Shown in pieces: positions 24,151-32,973 of a stretch of 46,430 bases of DNA. Source of the DNA: Maritimibacter sp. Its GTDB lineage: Bacteria; Pseudomonadota; Alphaproteobacteria; Rhodobacterales; Rhodobacteraceae. Within the stretch, counting starts at the first letter, position 1; each line of letters starts with the position of its first letter. Below the pieces are notes generated by a model, which was not told where the DNA came from, made no database searches, and saw only the letters and a program-made list of their open reading frames with translations. The position numbers and the translations under genes were made by a program. Location of the stretch: contig JAABTN010000024.1 of assembly GCA_011389895.1 (NCBI GenBank), forward strand, positions 1 to 46,430, written 5' to 3'.

Positions 24151-26334
24151 TCAGGCGGCTTTCGCGGACTCGCCGAAGCGGCCATAGAAGGTGTCGCCTT
24201 TTGCGGCCATGTCACGCAGGAGCGCGGGGGCGGTGAAGCGGTCGCCGCAGGTTGTCGTGAGGTGATCGCAGATCTCAACCGCCCGCGCCGCGCCGATCAT
24301 GTCGAGCCAGCTGAGCGGGCCACCGGTCCACGGCGCAAAGCCCCAGCCAAGGATCGCGCCCACGTCCCCTTCGCGGATGTCCATGAGCACGCCGTCTTCC
24401 AGCGCACGCACCGCTTCCAGCACCTGTGCCATCATCAGGCGATGTTGCACGTCGTCCAGCTCGGGTTGCGCGTCGGTGGCGGGGTATTTGTCCTTGACCA
24501 CGTCGGCATAGCCAAGGCGTTTGCCTTTCTCGTCGTAGTCGTAAAAGCCCGCGTTGGATTTGCGGCCCAGACGCCCTTCGTCATACATCCAGAACATGAT
24601 CTCGTCCGTGGTGTCGTCGTAGTCAGCCCCCATGGCTTCCTTGGTCGCCTTGGCGATTTTCACGCCAAGGTCGATCGAGGTTTCGTCCACCAGTTGCAGG
24701 GGCCCGACCGGGAAGCCCAGAAGCCGTGCGGCATTGTCGATCAGCGGCAATTCCACACCTTCGGTGACCATCCGCACCCCTTCGTTGATATAGGGGATGA
24801 TACAGCGGTTGGCATAGAAGAAGCGCGCGTCGTTGACGACGATCGGCGTCTTTCTGATCTGGCGCACGTAGTCGAGCGCCTTGGCGGTGGCGCGATCCCC
24901 GGTTTCCTTGCCCCGGATGATCTCGACCAGCAGCATCTTCTCCACGGGGGAAAAAAAGTGGATGCCGATGAACTGCTCGGGCCGGGATGAGGCCTTGGCC
25001 AGATCCGTGATCGGCAGGGTCGAGGTGTTGGTGGCGAAGATGCAATCCTCGGGGATCACGGCTTCGACGTTTTGGGTCACCTCGGCCTTGATGCCCGGGT
25101 CTTCGAACACCGCCTCGATGATCAGGTCGGCCCCCTTGAGCGCGTCGTAATCCGTGGTCGCGGTGATCAGCCCCAGCACCTCGTCCTTTTTCTCGGGCGT
25201 GGTCTTCTTCTTCGCGATGCCCTTGTCCAGGAAGTCCTCGGAATAGGCTTTGCCCTTGTCCGCGGCCTCCTGTTTCTGGTCGATCAGCACAACCTCGATC
25301 CCGGCCTGTGCTGAAACGAGCGCGATGCCGGCCCCCATCATGCCCGCGCCAAGCACGCCGATCTTCTTCACGCGCTGGTCATCGATGCCCTCGGGCCGCA
25401 CGGCCCCCTTTTCAAGCGCTTCCTTGTTGAGAAAGAGCGAGCGGATCATGTTGCCCGAAGACGGGTTCATGATGACGGAGGTGAACCACCGCGCCTCGAT
25501 CTTCAATGCGGTGTCGAACGGCACCTGCAGACCTTCGTAGACCGCCGAAAGCATGGCCTTCGGTGCCGGGAAGGCGCCCCATGTGTTGCCCATGATCATG
25601 GCGTTGGCCCCGACCATGGTCTGAAATCCTGCCGGGTGGTAGGGCGCGCCACCGGGGATTTTGTAGCCCTTGGCATCCCACGGCTTGACCAGATCCTTGT
25701 CGGTGGCCTCGAGAACCCAGGCTTTTGCGGCGGCGACCGGATCGTCGGCCACTTCGTCGATGATCCCGGCTTTCACGGCCGCCTCCGGCGAGGACATCTT
25801 GGCTTGCAGCAGAAAGGGCGACGCCCCCATCACGCCCAGCTTGCGCACGAGCCGCGTGGTGCCGCCCATGCCGGGGAAGATGCCGACCTGAATTTCCGGC
25901 AGGCCGATCTTGGCCTTGGGGTTGTTCGCCGCGAAGACGCGGTGACAGGCCAAGGGCAGTTCAAGCCCGATGCCCATCGCGGTGCCGGGCAGGGCGGCGG
26001 CCACCGGCTTGCCGCCCTTCTGGGTCTTGGGGTCCATACCCGCAAGCTCCAGCTTGCGCAACATCTGGTGGCCGCGCATGGTGCCCTCGAACACCCCTTC
26101 GGCGCCGTTTTCCTTGAAGGCAGCCAAGATGTTGAGGTCCATGCCGCCTGCAAAGGTCTCTTTCCCCGAGGTGATGACGATGCCGTTGACGCTGTCGTCC
26201 GACAGCGCCTCTTCAGACAGCTTTTCAAGCTCTTCGATGCCTTGCAGGGTCAGCACGTTCATCGACTTGCCGGGCATGTCCCAGGTGATCACTGCGACGC
26301 CATCGGCGTCTTTTTCCATGGTGAATTCAGCCAT
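24151..26334 (-). CDS. Fatty acid oxidation bifunctional enzyme (enoyl-CoA hydratase / 3-hydroxyacyl-CoA dehydrogenase, FadB/FadJ type)
   Basis: A 727-residue protein with a crotonase domain (about 1-200) fused to a 3-hydroxyacyl-CoA dehydrogenase (about 315-720). The two hydratase glutamates sit in GIGLELPLA and GLPEIQVGIFPGMGG. The NAD loop is KIGVLGAGMMGAGIAL, and the dehydrogenase histidine lies in IGIHFFSPVEKM. It performs the second and third steps of beta-oxidation. The start at 26334 is chosen because the crotonase fold begins with MAEFTMEKDADG; the upstream extension is not family-like. It lies 14 bp downstream of the thiolase gene and ends the locus at a terminator. Confidence 0.93.
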   Translation of the reverse strand: MAEFTMEKDADGVAVITWDMPGKSMNVLTLQGIEELEKLSEEALSDDSVNGIVITSGKETFAGGMDLNILAAFKENGAEGVFEGTMRGHQMLRKLELAGMDPKTQKGGKPVAAALPGTAMGIGLELPLACHRVFAANNPKAKIGLPEIQVGIFPGMGGTTRLVRKLGVMGASPFLLQAKMSSPEAAVKAGIIDEVADDPVAAAKAWVLEATDKDLVKPWDAKGYKIPGGAPYHPAGFQTMVGANAMIMGNTWGAFPAPKAMLSAVYEGLQVPFDTALKIEARWFTSVIMNPSSGNMIRSLFLNKEALEKGAVRPEGIDDQRVKKIGVLGAGMMGAGIALVSAQAGIEVVLIDQKQEAADKGKAYSEDFLDKGIAKKKTTPEKKDEVLGLITATTDYDALKGADLIIEAVFEDPGIKAEVTQNVEAVIPEDCIFATNTSTLPITDLAKASSRPEQFIGIHFFSPVEKMLLVEIIRGKETGDRATAKALDYVRQIRKTPIVVNDARFFYANRCIIPYINEGVRMVTEGVELPLIDNAARLLGFPVGPLQLVDETSIDLGVKIAKATKEAMGADYDDTTDEIMFWMYDEGRLGRKSNAGFYDYDEKGKRLGYADVVKDKYPATDAQPELDDVQHRLMMAQVLEAVRALEDGVLMDIREGDVGAILGWGFAPWTGGPLSWLDMIGAARAVEICDHLTTTCGDRFTAPALLRDMAAKGDTFYGRFGESAKAA

Positions 26335-26348
26335 TGGTAAATACTCCC

Positions 26349-27560
26349 TTACACGCGCTCGATGATGGTTGCGGCACCCATGCCGGAGGCGACACAAAGC
26401 GTCGCAAGGCCGATTTCCTTGTCGGCGCGCTCCATCTCGTCGAGAAGCGTGCCGATGATGATCGCGCCGGACGCGCCAAGCGGGTGGCCCATGGCGATTG
26501 CACCGCCGTTCACGTTGACCTTGGAATGGTCCACGTCGAAGGCCTGCATGAAGCGCAGGACCACCGCCGAGAAGGCTTCGTTCACTTCGAACAGGTCAAT
26601 GTCCGAGATGTTCATGCCGGAGGTTTCGAGGATGCGCTGCGTCGCGGGCACGGGGCCGGTGAGCATGATGGTCGGATCGGTGCCGATCTTGGCGGTGGCG
26701 CGGATGCGGGCGCGGGGTTTCAGCCCGTGCTTTTCACCGAATTCCTTCGACCCGACGAGCACGGCAGCGGAGCCGTCGACGATGCCGGACGAATTGCCCG
26801 CGTGGTGGACGTGGTTGATGGTTTCAAGATGCGGGTATTTGAGCTTTGCGACCTTGTCGAAGCCCGGCATCACCTCGCCGAGGTCCTTGAACGCCGGTTT
26901 CAGCGATCCGAGCGCCTGCATATCGGTGCCGCGCCGGATGTATTCGTCGTGGTCGAGAATGGGCAGACCGTTCACGTCGCGGATAGTGACGAGCGATTTG
27001 TCGAACCGGTGGTCGTCCACAGCGGCAGCAGCGCGGCGTTGGCTTTCCACGGCGAGCGCGTCCACGTCATCGCGCGAGAACCCGTATTCGGTCGCGATGA
27101 TGTCTGCCGAAATGCCCTGCGGCACGAAATACTGCTCCATCGCCACGGTCGGATCGACCGCAACGGCGGCCCCGTCGGACCCCATGGTCACGCGGCTCAT
27201 CATCTCGATCCCGCCGGCGATATAGGCGTCGCCTCCTCCGCCGGCGACCTGGTTGGCGGCAAGGTTCACCGCCTCCATGCCCGAGGCGCAGAACCGGTTG
27301 ATCGACAGGCCCGGGATGCGCTCATCAAGGTCTGAGGCGAGCACGGTGGTGCGGGCAAGACAGCCGCCTTGTTCGAACGCCTGGGTGGCATTGCCCCAGA
27401 TCACGTCTTCGACCGCGTGGCCTTCGAGCCCCGAGCGCTCCTTGATCGCGTTCAGCATTTGCTTGCCGAGCGACACGGCAGTCACTTCGTGAAGCGCGCC
27501 GTCCTTGCGACCCTTGCCGCGCGGGGAACGCACGGCGTCATAAATATAGGCGTCAGACAT
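26349..27560 (-). CDS. Acetyl-CoA C-acyltransferase (thiolase, FadA type)
   Basis: A 403-residue thiolase that cleaves 3-ketoacyl-CoA with CoA in the last beta-oxidation step. The acylated cysteine lies in NRFCASGMEAVN (about residues 87-98). GGAIAMGHPLGASGA contains the catalytic histidine, and ATLCVASGMGAA the second cysteine. It forms an operon with the bifunctional enzyme 14 bp downstream and a GST gene 32 bp upstream. Biosynthetic acetoacetyl-CoA thiolase (PhaA) has the same motifs; the neighbours favour fatty acid degradation. Confidence 0.93.
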   Translation of the reverse strand: MSDAYIYDAVRSPRGKGRKDGALHEVTAVSLGKQMLNAIKERSGLEGHAVEDVIWGNATQAFEQGGCLARTTVLASDLDERIPGLSINRFCASGMEAVNLAANQVAGGGGDAYIAGGIEMMSRVTMGSDGAAVAVDPTVAMEQYFVPQGISADIIATEYGFSRDDVDALAVESQRRAAAAVDDHRFDKSLVTIRDVNGLPILDHDEYIRRGTDMQALGSLKPAFKDLGEVMPGFDKVAKLKYPHLETINHVHHAGNSSGIVDGSAAVLVGSKEFGEKHGLKPRARIRATAKIGTDPTIMLTGPVPATQRILETSGMNISDIDLFEVNEAFSAVVLRFMQAFDVDHSKVNVNGGAIAMGHPLGASGAIIIGTLLDEMERADKEIGLATLCVASGMGAATIIERV

Positions 27561-27592
27561 CAGTCTCTCCCTTGGTTTGTCTCAGGCTCCCG

Positions 27593-28228
27593 TCACGCGC
27601 GATCGGCGGGGGAACCGGGCATCAGGTCATAGGGGTGTTTCCACCCCGGAAGGTCGGATATGCGGTCCAGCCACTTTGAGATGGCGGGAAAATCGTCGCG
27701 GTCGAAGCCGAAGGGCTCCGGGTAATAGAGGTAGGCGCAGCACGACAGGTCGGCCATGGTGACGTCGCTGCCGACCAGCCAGTCTCGTTGCGTCAATTCG
27801 CCTTCAAGCACATCGAGCGCACTTTTCACGCGGCCTGTCATGAAGCCGATGACATCCGGGTTTCGGTGTTTTTCAGGCAGGAAGTTCATGAGGAACCGGG
27901 TCACGCCAATCTGGCTCGACCCCTTGTGATTGTCCCAGAATTGCCAGCGCAGAACCTCGCGTTCTTCTTCGGGCGTCGTGCCGCCGAATTTGCCGGTCTG
28001 CTCGACGATCCAATGCTGGATGACGCCCGATTGGGACATCTTCAGATCGCCGTCGATGAACACCGGGGCTTCGCCCATCGGGTTGATCTCGCGATATTCG
28101 GGGCTTCGCGCCTCGCCGTTGAAGAAATCGACAAAGACGGGCTCCCAATCCATGCCGGTCAGTTCAAGCGGCAGCGCCGCCTTGTAGGAATTTCCGCTCT
28201 CGCCGAAACAATACAGCTTGATGGTCAT
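27593..28228 (-). CDS. Glutathione S-transferase family protein
   Basis: A 211-residue protein with an N-terminal thioredoxin-like domain (about 1-80) and an all-helical C-terminal domain. MTIKLYCFGESGNSYKAAL gives a Ser-rich N-terminal active-site region (S11 or S14 as candidate). NPMGEAPVFIDG supplies the cis-proline loop and SQSGVIQHWI the gamma-glutamyl contact. DWLVGSDVTMADLSCCAYLY is the helix 6 N-capping box. The start at 28228 is where the fold begins. It sits inside the beta-oxidation locus, upstream of the thiolase, possibly handling reactive by-products. The substrate is unknown. Confidence 0.9.
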   Translation of the reverse strand: MTIKLYCFGESGNSYKAALPLELTGMDWEPVFVDFFNGEARSPEYREINPMGEAPVFIDGDLKMSQSGVIQHWIVEQTGKFGGTTPEEEREVLRWQFWDNHKGSSQIGVTRFLMNFLPEKHRNPDVIGFMTGRVKSALDVLEGELTQRDWLVGSDVTMADLSCCAYLYYPEPFGFDRDDFPAISKWLDRISDLPGWKHPYDLMPGSPADRA

Positions 28229-28333
28229 CGCGTTCTCCCGGTCGCTATGGCGGGGGTCTTTGCCCCCGGTGTCTTGTTGATCCGCCACGCCCCGGACCCG
28301 ACCCCGGAGCAAAGCGTGTTTTATCGCGTCACG

Positions 28334-28840
28334 TCAGGGCAGGCGGACGTTTTCGAATTCCGGGTAGACGGCCTTGACCATATCGTATTGCTGGTCGGCC
28401 TCGATCCGCACGAGATACCAGCTCCCCCCATCCTCGAAGACAAGCGTTTGGCTACGCAGGGTTTTCTGCCGCTGGTCCGGAGGCGTCATCTTGGTCACCG
28501 TGGGGATGAAAGCATAGGCGGTGCCTTCGCGCGTGTCGCCGGTTTTCATCCGGTTCATCTGCATGGTGAACGCGTCGATCGAGATGTCGGACATGAAGAC
28601 GTCCATCTGTTTCGTCATGGTCTCTTTCAATTCCGCCGCCGACATTCCGCCCATCTGTTCGGACATGTAGTCCAGCAGCTTGGGGGGCAGCGTGTCGAGA
28701 ACACGCCCGTAGTCGCCGGACGTATAGGCGCTTTGGAATTGTGTCGCAGTCGCCTCGACCGCCGCACGATCATTGTTGTCAAAGGCCATGGCGGACGCGG
28801 GCAGCATCGCGATCAGGGCGGTGGCAATCAGGTGTCTCAT
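28334..28840 (-). CDS. Exported protein of unknown function
   Basis: A 168-residue protein with a clear signal peptide (MRHLIATALIAMLPASAMA, cleavage near residue 19). The mature part is rich in Met and Gln (DYMSEQMGGMSAAELKETMT, then TKQMDVFMSDIS). It has alternating strands and a helix, ending YDMVKAVYPEFENVRLP, compatible with an NTF2-like or cystatin-like fold, but I do not recognise a family. It lies between a small RHH-like gene (9 bp) and the GST gene (105 bp) in the beta-oxidation locus, so probably shares its promoter. Confidence 0.75.
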   Translation of the reverse strand: MRHLIATALIAMLPASAMAFDNNDRAAVEATATQFQSAYTSGDYGRVLDTLPPKLLDYMSEQMGGMSAAELKETMTKQMDVFMSDISIDAFTMQMNRMKTGDTREGTAYAFIPTVTKMTPPDQRQKTLRSQTLVFEDGGSWYLVRIEADQQYDMVKAVYPEFENVRLP

Positions 28841-28849
28841 ATCTCCTCC

Positions 28850-29062
28850 TCAGCGTTTTCTGGCGTCAAGCTCGTCGTTGAACAGGCGCAGCCGATGCGA
28901 CAGCGCCTCCTCGTCGGTGATGCTGTCGAAATGTTCAAACAGGAAAGACAGCGCCTCGCCTTCGTCCAGGCCCGCCTCGCGGGCGAAGCTTTTCAGTTTC
29001 CGATACCCGTCCTCGGTCATGGCGACCGGAAAACGGCGGGTCAGGCGGAAACGTTTCGGCAT
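28850..29062 (-). CDS. Small ribbon-helix-helix-like protein
   Basis: A 70-residue basic protein. The sequence KRFRLTRRFPVAMTEDGYRK, then LKSFAREAGLDEGEALSFLF, reads as one strand and two helices, like MetJ/Arc ribbon-helix-helix DNA-binding proteins. An acidic-basic helical tail follows (ITDEEALSHRLRLFNDELDARKR). It may be a small regulator, but sequences this short are easily misread. It starts 24 bp downstream of the acyl-CoA dehydrogenase gene and 9 bp upstream of the exported protein gene, so it is likely co-transcribed. Confidence 0.65.
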   Translation of the reverse strand: MPKRFRLTRRFPVAMTEDGYRKLKSFAREAGLDEGEALSFLFEHFDSITDEEALSHRLRLFNDELDARKR

Positions 29063-29086
29063 GTGCTCTGTCCTTCCCTGTGTCGA

Positions 29087-30865
29087 TCAGAACGCCTCGG
29101 CTTCAAGCGCCATGACCGGGTCCGCGCCCGATGTGATACGGGCGAGATGCATCCCGGTCGCCGGCAACTGCCGCTTCATGTAGTAGCGGCCCGTGGCGAG
29201 CTTCGTTTCATAGAACGCCTTGTCCCCGGTGTCCGCGTCAAGGGCATCCTGCGCAGCGACGGCCATGCGCGCCCACATGTAACCAAGCGCCACGTGGCCG
29301 AACATGGTCATGAAGTCATAGGAGCCAGCCAACGCGTGGTTCGGGTTCTTCATACCGTTCTGCATGAAATACATGGCGGCTTCCTGCAAATCTTTCGACC
29401 CCTGCTTGAGCGGTTCGAGGAAATCGGCCTTCAGCATTTCGTTATCTTCATGCTCCTTGATGAAGCTTTTCATCAGGTCGAAGAAGGCCATGACATGCTT
29501 GCCGCTGTCGGTCGCCAGTTTGCGCCCCACGAGATCGAGCGCCTGAATACCGTTGGCCCCTTCGTAGATCATCGCGATGCGGGCATCGCGGGTGAACTGC
29601 GACATGCCCCATTCTTCGATATAGCCGTGACCGCCGAAGACCTGCTGGGCAAGGACCGCGTTTTCAAATCCCTTGTCGGTAAGAAAACCCTTAACCACCG
29701 GAATCAGAAGCGACACGAGCCCATCGGCCTCGGCGTCGTCCTGGCGATGGGTGCGGTCGAGCAATTCCGCCGACCACAGGACCAGCGCCCGCCCGCCTTC
29801 CACGAAGCTCTTCTGATCCATCAATGCGCGACGGATGTCGGGGTGAACGATAAGCGGATCGGCGGGTTTGTCGGGAAATTCCGCGCCGGTGACCGCGCGC
29901 CCCTGAAGCCGGTCCTTGGCGTAATCCAGCGCGTTCTGGTAGGCCACGGTGGCCTGCGACAACCCCTGGATGCCCACGCCAAGACGCGCCTCGTTCATCA
30001 TGGTGAACATGGCGCGCATGCCTTTGTGTTCTTCGCCCAGAAGATACCCGGTCGCCCCGTCATAGTTCATCACGCAGGTGGCGTTGCCGTGGATGCCCAT
30101 CTTTTCTTCCAGCGCGCCGACCGAGACGTCGTTGCGCGCCCCGATGGCCCCTTCGTCATCGACGATGAATTTCGGCACGATGAACAGCGAAATCCCCTTC
30201 ACCCCCTCAGGGCCACCGGGGATCTTGGCAAGGACAAGGTGAATGACGTTCTCGGACAGGTCGTGGTCCCCGGCGGAGATGAAGATCTTCTGACCGGAAA
30301 TCTTGTAGGTGCCATCATCCTGTGGCTCGGCCTTCGTCCGCATGAGACCAAGATCGGTGCCGCAGTGCGGTTCGGTCAGGTTCATCGTGCCGGTCCAGTC
30401 GCACGACACCATCTTGGGCAGATACTTGGCCTTCTGATCGTCCGACCCATGCGCGTGGATCGCCGAATAGGCACCGTGGGTCAGACCCTGGTACATCATG
30501 AAGGCCATCCCGGCGGATGAGAAGTATTCACCCACGGCGGACCCCATGACAGCCGGCATGCCCTGACCGCCATATTCGGGGTCGCAGTCGAGACCGGGCC
30601 AGCCGCCTGCCTTGAGCTCTTCGAACGCGCCCTTGAAGCCCTCGGGTGTGCGCACGACGCCGTTTTCCAACGTGCAGCCCTGCTTGTCGCCCACGACATT
30701 GAGCGGCGCGATCACTTCGGACGCGATCTTGCCCGCTTCTTCGAGAATGGCGGCGGTGAAGGATGGGTCAAGCTCGTCGTAGCCCGGCACATCGCTCTGG
30801 TCGATCTTCAGAACGTCGTGCAGCAGGAACGCGGTGTCGCGGGTGTCAGCGGTAAATCTGGGCAT
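29087..30865 (-). CDS. Acyl-CoA dehydrogenase (long form, FadE-like)
   Basis: A 592-residue flavoenzyme that introduces the trans-2 double bond in acyl-CoA, the first beta-oxidation step. The FAD/substrate segment includes [19 protein letters not shown] and [15 protein letters not shown] in the middle domain. The catalytic glutamate lies in [20 protein letters not shown] near 435-455. Beyond it is a C-terminal extension of about 130 residues found in the longer ACAD group (AcdB/AidB-like domain). The start at 30865 is preferred; the frame's earlier ATG lacks homology. It is immediately downstream of the first MerR gene (66 bp). Confidence 0.92.
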   Translation of the reverse strand: MPRFTADTRDTAFLLHDVLKIDQSDVPGYDELDPSFTAAILEEAGKIASEVIAPLNVVGDKQGCTLENGVVRTPEGFKGAFEELKAGGWPGLDCDPEYGGQGMPAVMGSAVGEYFSSAGMAFMMYQGLTHGAYSAIHAHGSDDQKAKYLPKMVSCDWTGTMNLTEPHCGTDLGLMRTKAEPQDDGTYKISGQKIFISAGDHDLSENVIHLVLAKIPGGPEGVKGISLFIVPKFIVDDEGAIGARNDVSVGALEEKMGIHGNATCVMNYDGATGYLLGEEHKGMRAMFTMMNEARLGVGIQGLSQATVAYQNALDYAKDRLQGRAVTGAEFPDKPADPLIVHPDIRRALMDQKSFVEGGRALVLWSAELLDRTHRQDDAEADGLVSLLIPVVKGFLTDKGFENAVLAQQVFGGHGYIEEWGMSQFTRDARIAMIYEGANGIQALDLVGRKLATDSGKHVMAFFDLMKSFIKEHEDNEMLKADFLEPLKQGSKDLQEAAMYFMQNGMKNPNHALAGSYDFMTMFGHVALGYMWARMAVAAQDALDADTGDKAFYETKLATGRYYMKRQLPATGMHLARITSGADPVMALEAEAF

Positions 30866-30931
30866 GGTCTCTCCCTGGCCGTTTTTCAACGATGCCATAT
30901 GGTTGTGTAGGGTCTGTGACGGGCCAGCCGA

Positions 30932-31330
30932 TCACTCGGCGGCTTCGTCCTGTTCCATCGAGCGAAGCATCCGGCGGCCCCATTCGAGCTGCTCGGACAA
31001 ATCACGGATCGCTTCATCAAGCTCTTCGCGCTGCGACTTGAGCTCGTCGAGATGTTTCCCGGCGAGGTCGAGGGTGCGCGTATACTGGGTCATTTGCTGG
31101 TCGCCGACATGGTAGAGGTCGAGCAGCTGGCGGATTTCCTCAAGCGGAAAGCCGAAACGCTTGCCCCGCAGGATGAGTTTGAGGCGGGCGCGGTCGGATC
31201 GCGTGAACAGACGTTTCTGCCCTTCGCGCACGGGGGAAAGCAGCTCTTTCTGCTCGTAAAAGCGCAGGGTCCGGGCCGTGACGCCAAACTGGTCGCACAT
31301 CTCGCGGATCGTCAATAGGTCTTTTGACAT
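30932..31330 (-). CDS. MerR family transcriptional regulator (first of a pair)
   Basis: A 132-residue regulator. The winged helix-turn-helix is LTIREMCDQFGVTARTLRFY (about residues 5-24), followed by the MerR wing (LLSPVREGQKRLFTRSDRAR) and FGFPLEEIRQLLDLY. A long dimerisation coiled coil follows (about 75-125). No cysteine cluster for metal binding is seen, so this is a metabolite or acyl-CoA-type MerR, not a metal sensor. It is directly upstream of the acyl-CoA dehydrogenase and probably controls the beta-oxidation genes. It resembles the second MerR gene closely in the HTH and wing. An operator-like palindrome lies 66-85 bp upstream of its start. Confidence 0.9.
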   Translation of the reverse strand: MSKDLLTIREMCDQFGVTARTLRFYEQKELLSPVREGQKRLFTRSDRARLKLILRGKRFGFPLEEIRQLLDLYHVGDQQMTQYTRTLDLAGKHLDELKSQREELDEAIRDLSEQLEWGRRMLRSMEQDEAAE

Positions 31331-31395
31331 ACGTATCTCCGGTTGGTGTTTCTGACCCTGAGATAGGCCAGAATCGCCCGGATTTCAGCAAAAGA

Positions 31396-31415
31396 TTACG
31401 TTAACGTCAACGTAA
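31396..31415. promoter_or_regulatory. MerR-type palindromic operator upstream of the first MerR gene
   Basis: TTACGTT (31396-31402), 6 bp, AACGTAA (31409-31415) is a perfect inverted repeat. On the minus strand it contains TTGACGTTAACGTAA, which looks like the LiuR (MerR family, acyl-CoA and branched-chain metabolism) motif as I recall it. It lies between the two MerR genes and upstream of the acyl-CoA dehydrogenase. Confidence 0.65.
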
Positions 31416-31427
31416 CGTGGCGTCACA
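31411..31427 (-). promoter_or_regulatory. Shared 17-bp element, copy 1 (upstream of the first MerR gene)
   Basis: On the minus strand this reads TGTGACGCCACGTTACG. It matches the element at 31861-31877 at 14 of 17 positions and overlaps the 31396-31415 palindrome by 5 bp. Two near-identical elements before two similar regulators suggest one shared binding protein. Confidence 0.5.
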
Positions 31428-31442
31428 GCTGCGCGAGCGCCG

Positions 31443-31832
31443 TCATTTCAGGGTCTTCGCCACCTGATCGCGCAGCGCTTCGAGATCGGACCGGGCCTCT
31501 TGCAAATCCGCGATCTGCTTGTCCAGCACGGCAAGCTGGTCGGTCGCGTTGCGCACCCAGGTGCGGTTTTGCGCCTCGGACCCCTGTTCGTCGTAGATCA
31601 TGAGAAACTGTCGGCAATCCTCAAGCGAAAAGCCGAACCGGCGCCCGCGCATGATCAAGGTCATGCGCGCAACCTCGCGCGGCGTATACCAGCGTGTCCG
31701 CCCCTCTTTCTCGGGCTTCAAAAGCTCGATGTATTCATAGTAACGCAGCGTGCGCGGGGTCACGTCGAACTTGGCACACATCTCTTTGAAGGACAGGCAA
31801 TCGGATTTCGTTTCGGTCATGGTGTCTTTCAT
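31443..31832 (-). CDS. MerR family transcriptional regulator (second of a pair)
   Basis: A 129-residue MerR-type protein. The HTH is SFKEMCAKFDVTPRTLRYYE (about residues 14-33), then KEGRTRWYTPREVARMTLIM and FGFSLEDCRQFLMIY, nearly colinear with the other MerR (MCDQFGVTARTLRFYE, FGFPLEEIRQLL). A C-terminal coiled coil follows (about 85-125). The lone cysteines do not form a metal site. The paralogue pair with adjacent acyl-CoA genes suggests two effector inputs or heterodimers. It is divergent from the thioesterase genes and may control them too. Confidence 0.9.
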   Translation of the reverse strand: MKDTMTETKSDCLSFKEMCAKFDVTPRTLRYYEYIELLKPEKEGRTRWYTPREVARMTLIMRGRRFGFSLEDCRQFLMIYDEQGSEAQNRTWVRNATDQLAVLDKQIADLQEARSDLEALRDQVAKTLK

Positions 31833-31860
31833 CTTGGTCGTCCCGCCATCTTAACCTGTT

Positions 31861-31877
31861 TGTGACGCAGCGTAACG
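31861..31877 (+). promoter_or_regulatory. Shared 17-bp element, copy 2 (between second MerR gene and thioesterases)
   Basis: TGTGACGCAGCGTAACG at 31861-31877 matches the element at 31411-31427 (minus strand) at 14 of 17 positions. It starts 29 bp upstream of the second MerR start, in the divergent gap to the thioesterase gene. It is probably an operator of one of the MerR proteins. Confidence 0.5.
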
Positions 31878-32014
31878 GGGGATTCGTGTCCGGGCAAGCT
31901 GTTTCGCATTGCGGAAACTTATTTCATTTCTGCTTTTTCTGGCCCTGCGCGGCTCTTGTATTCGCCACGGCAAACGTGAATACCAAGGGCCAATCCCGAT
32001 GCAAGCGAGGGCAC

Positions 32015-32473
32015 ATGGATCCGCAAGCAAAGACCAAACTGGCGCGCCAATTCATCGAGGCGATCCCGCACAGCCGTGAACTGGGCATGCGGCTGGACGA
32101 AATCAGCGATGGCTTCGCGGTCTGTTCGATGGGCTATGATCCGCGCTTCATCGGCGATCCCGATACCGGCGTGATCCATGGCGGCGCGGTCTCGGCCCTG
32201 ATGGATACCTGCGCGGGCGCTGCGGTGATGAGCCACCCGGACGCGCCTGTGGTCACCGCCACGATCGACCTGCGCATCGACTACATGCGCGCCGCGACCC
32301 CGGGGCAAGACATCATCTGTGAGGCGACCTGTTACCACGTCACCCGCTCGGTCGCCTTCGTGCGCTGCGTTGCCTTTGATGCGGACCGCGACAACCCGGT
32401 CGCCAGCGCTGCCGGGGCCTTCACGGCGGATCGGGGCAGCGCGTCGCGCCGGTCGAGCGAGGCCTTGTCATGA
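32015..32473 (+). CDS. Hotdog-fold thioesterase (PaaI-like), first
   Basis: A 152-residue hotdog protein. GVIHGGAVSALMDTCAGAAV (about 52-71) is the PaaI/YbdB-type catalytic helix segment, with HGG and the downstream Asp of MDT as candidate residues. VVTATIDLRIDYMRAATPG gives the central strand. These enzymes hydrolyse acyl-CoA thioesters. The start at 32015 is chosen because the fold begins there. It overlaps the next thioesterase gene by 4 bp (ATGA), so the two may form a heteromer. It is divergent from the MerR/beta-oxidation locus. Confidence 0.88.
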   Translation: MDPQAKTKLARQFIEAIPHSRELGMRLDEISDGFAVCSMGYDPRFIGDPDTGVIHGGAVSALMDTCAGAAVMSHPDAPVVTATIDLRIDYMRAATPGQDIICEATCYHVTRSVAFVRCVAFDADRDNPVASAAGAFTADRGSASRRSSEALS

Positions 32474-32973
32474 AACGCCCCGAACCGGTTCAGGTGATCA
32501 AGGAACGCCGGGAAGCCGCGCTTGCCGCGCTTGTCGCCCGCGTGCCCTATATCCAGTTTCTCGGGGTGCAGTTCGACCGCCGGGGGGACGAACTGACCGC
32601 GGTCCTGCCGTTCAAGGACGCGCTCATCGGCAACCCGGCGCTGCCCGCGATCCACGGCGGTGTCACGGCGGCCTTTCTTGAAATCACCGCGATCATCGAG
32701 CTGGGGTGGTCGTCCCTGTGGCCCGAGGTCGAAACCGGGCGCACCGCGCCGGGCGACATCACGCCGGCCTCCCTGCCGCGCCTGCCCAAGACCATCGACT
32801 TCACGGTGGATTACCTGCGCTCGGGCCTGCCGCGCGACGCCTATGCACGGGCGCGGATCAATCGGTCCGGGCGGCGCTATGCCAGCGTGCATGTCGAGGC
32901 ATGGCAGGACAACCGCACGCGGCTTTATGCGCAGGCGACCGGGCATTTCCTGATGCCCGCGCGCGATGGCTGA
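32470..32973 (+). CDS. Hotdog-fold thioesterase (PaaI-like), second
   Basis: A 167-residue hotdog protein related to the preceding gene. PAIHGGVTAAFLEITAIIEL (about 58-77) is the catalytic helix region with HGG and a Glu (LEIT) in place of the Asp. TIDFTVDYLRSGLPRDAYAR follows as in PaaI enzymes. It is slightly longer, with a WPEVETGRTAPGD insertion. The ATG overlaps the previous stop by 4 bp, and the next gene starts within its last 8 bp, so three genes form a tightly coupled unit. Its acyl-CoA substrate is unknown. Confidence 0.87.
   Translation: MKRPEPVQVIKERREAALAALVARVPYIQFLGVQFDRRGDELTAVLPFKDALIGNPALPAIHGGVTAAFLEITAIIELGWSSLWPEVETGRTAPGDITPASLPRLPKTIDFTVDYLRSGLPRDAYARARINRSGRRYASVHVEAWQDNRTRLYAQATGHFLMPARDG

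Noticed and set aside
27788..30520. 910-codon open frame on the plus strand across the beta-oxidation genes
   Set aside because: It crosses four supported minus-strand genes, with low-complexity His/Arg/Gly composition and no recognisable domain.
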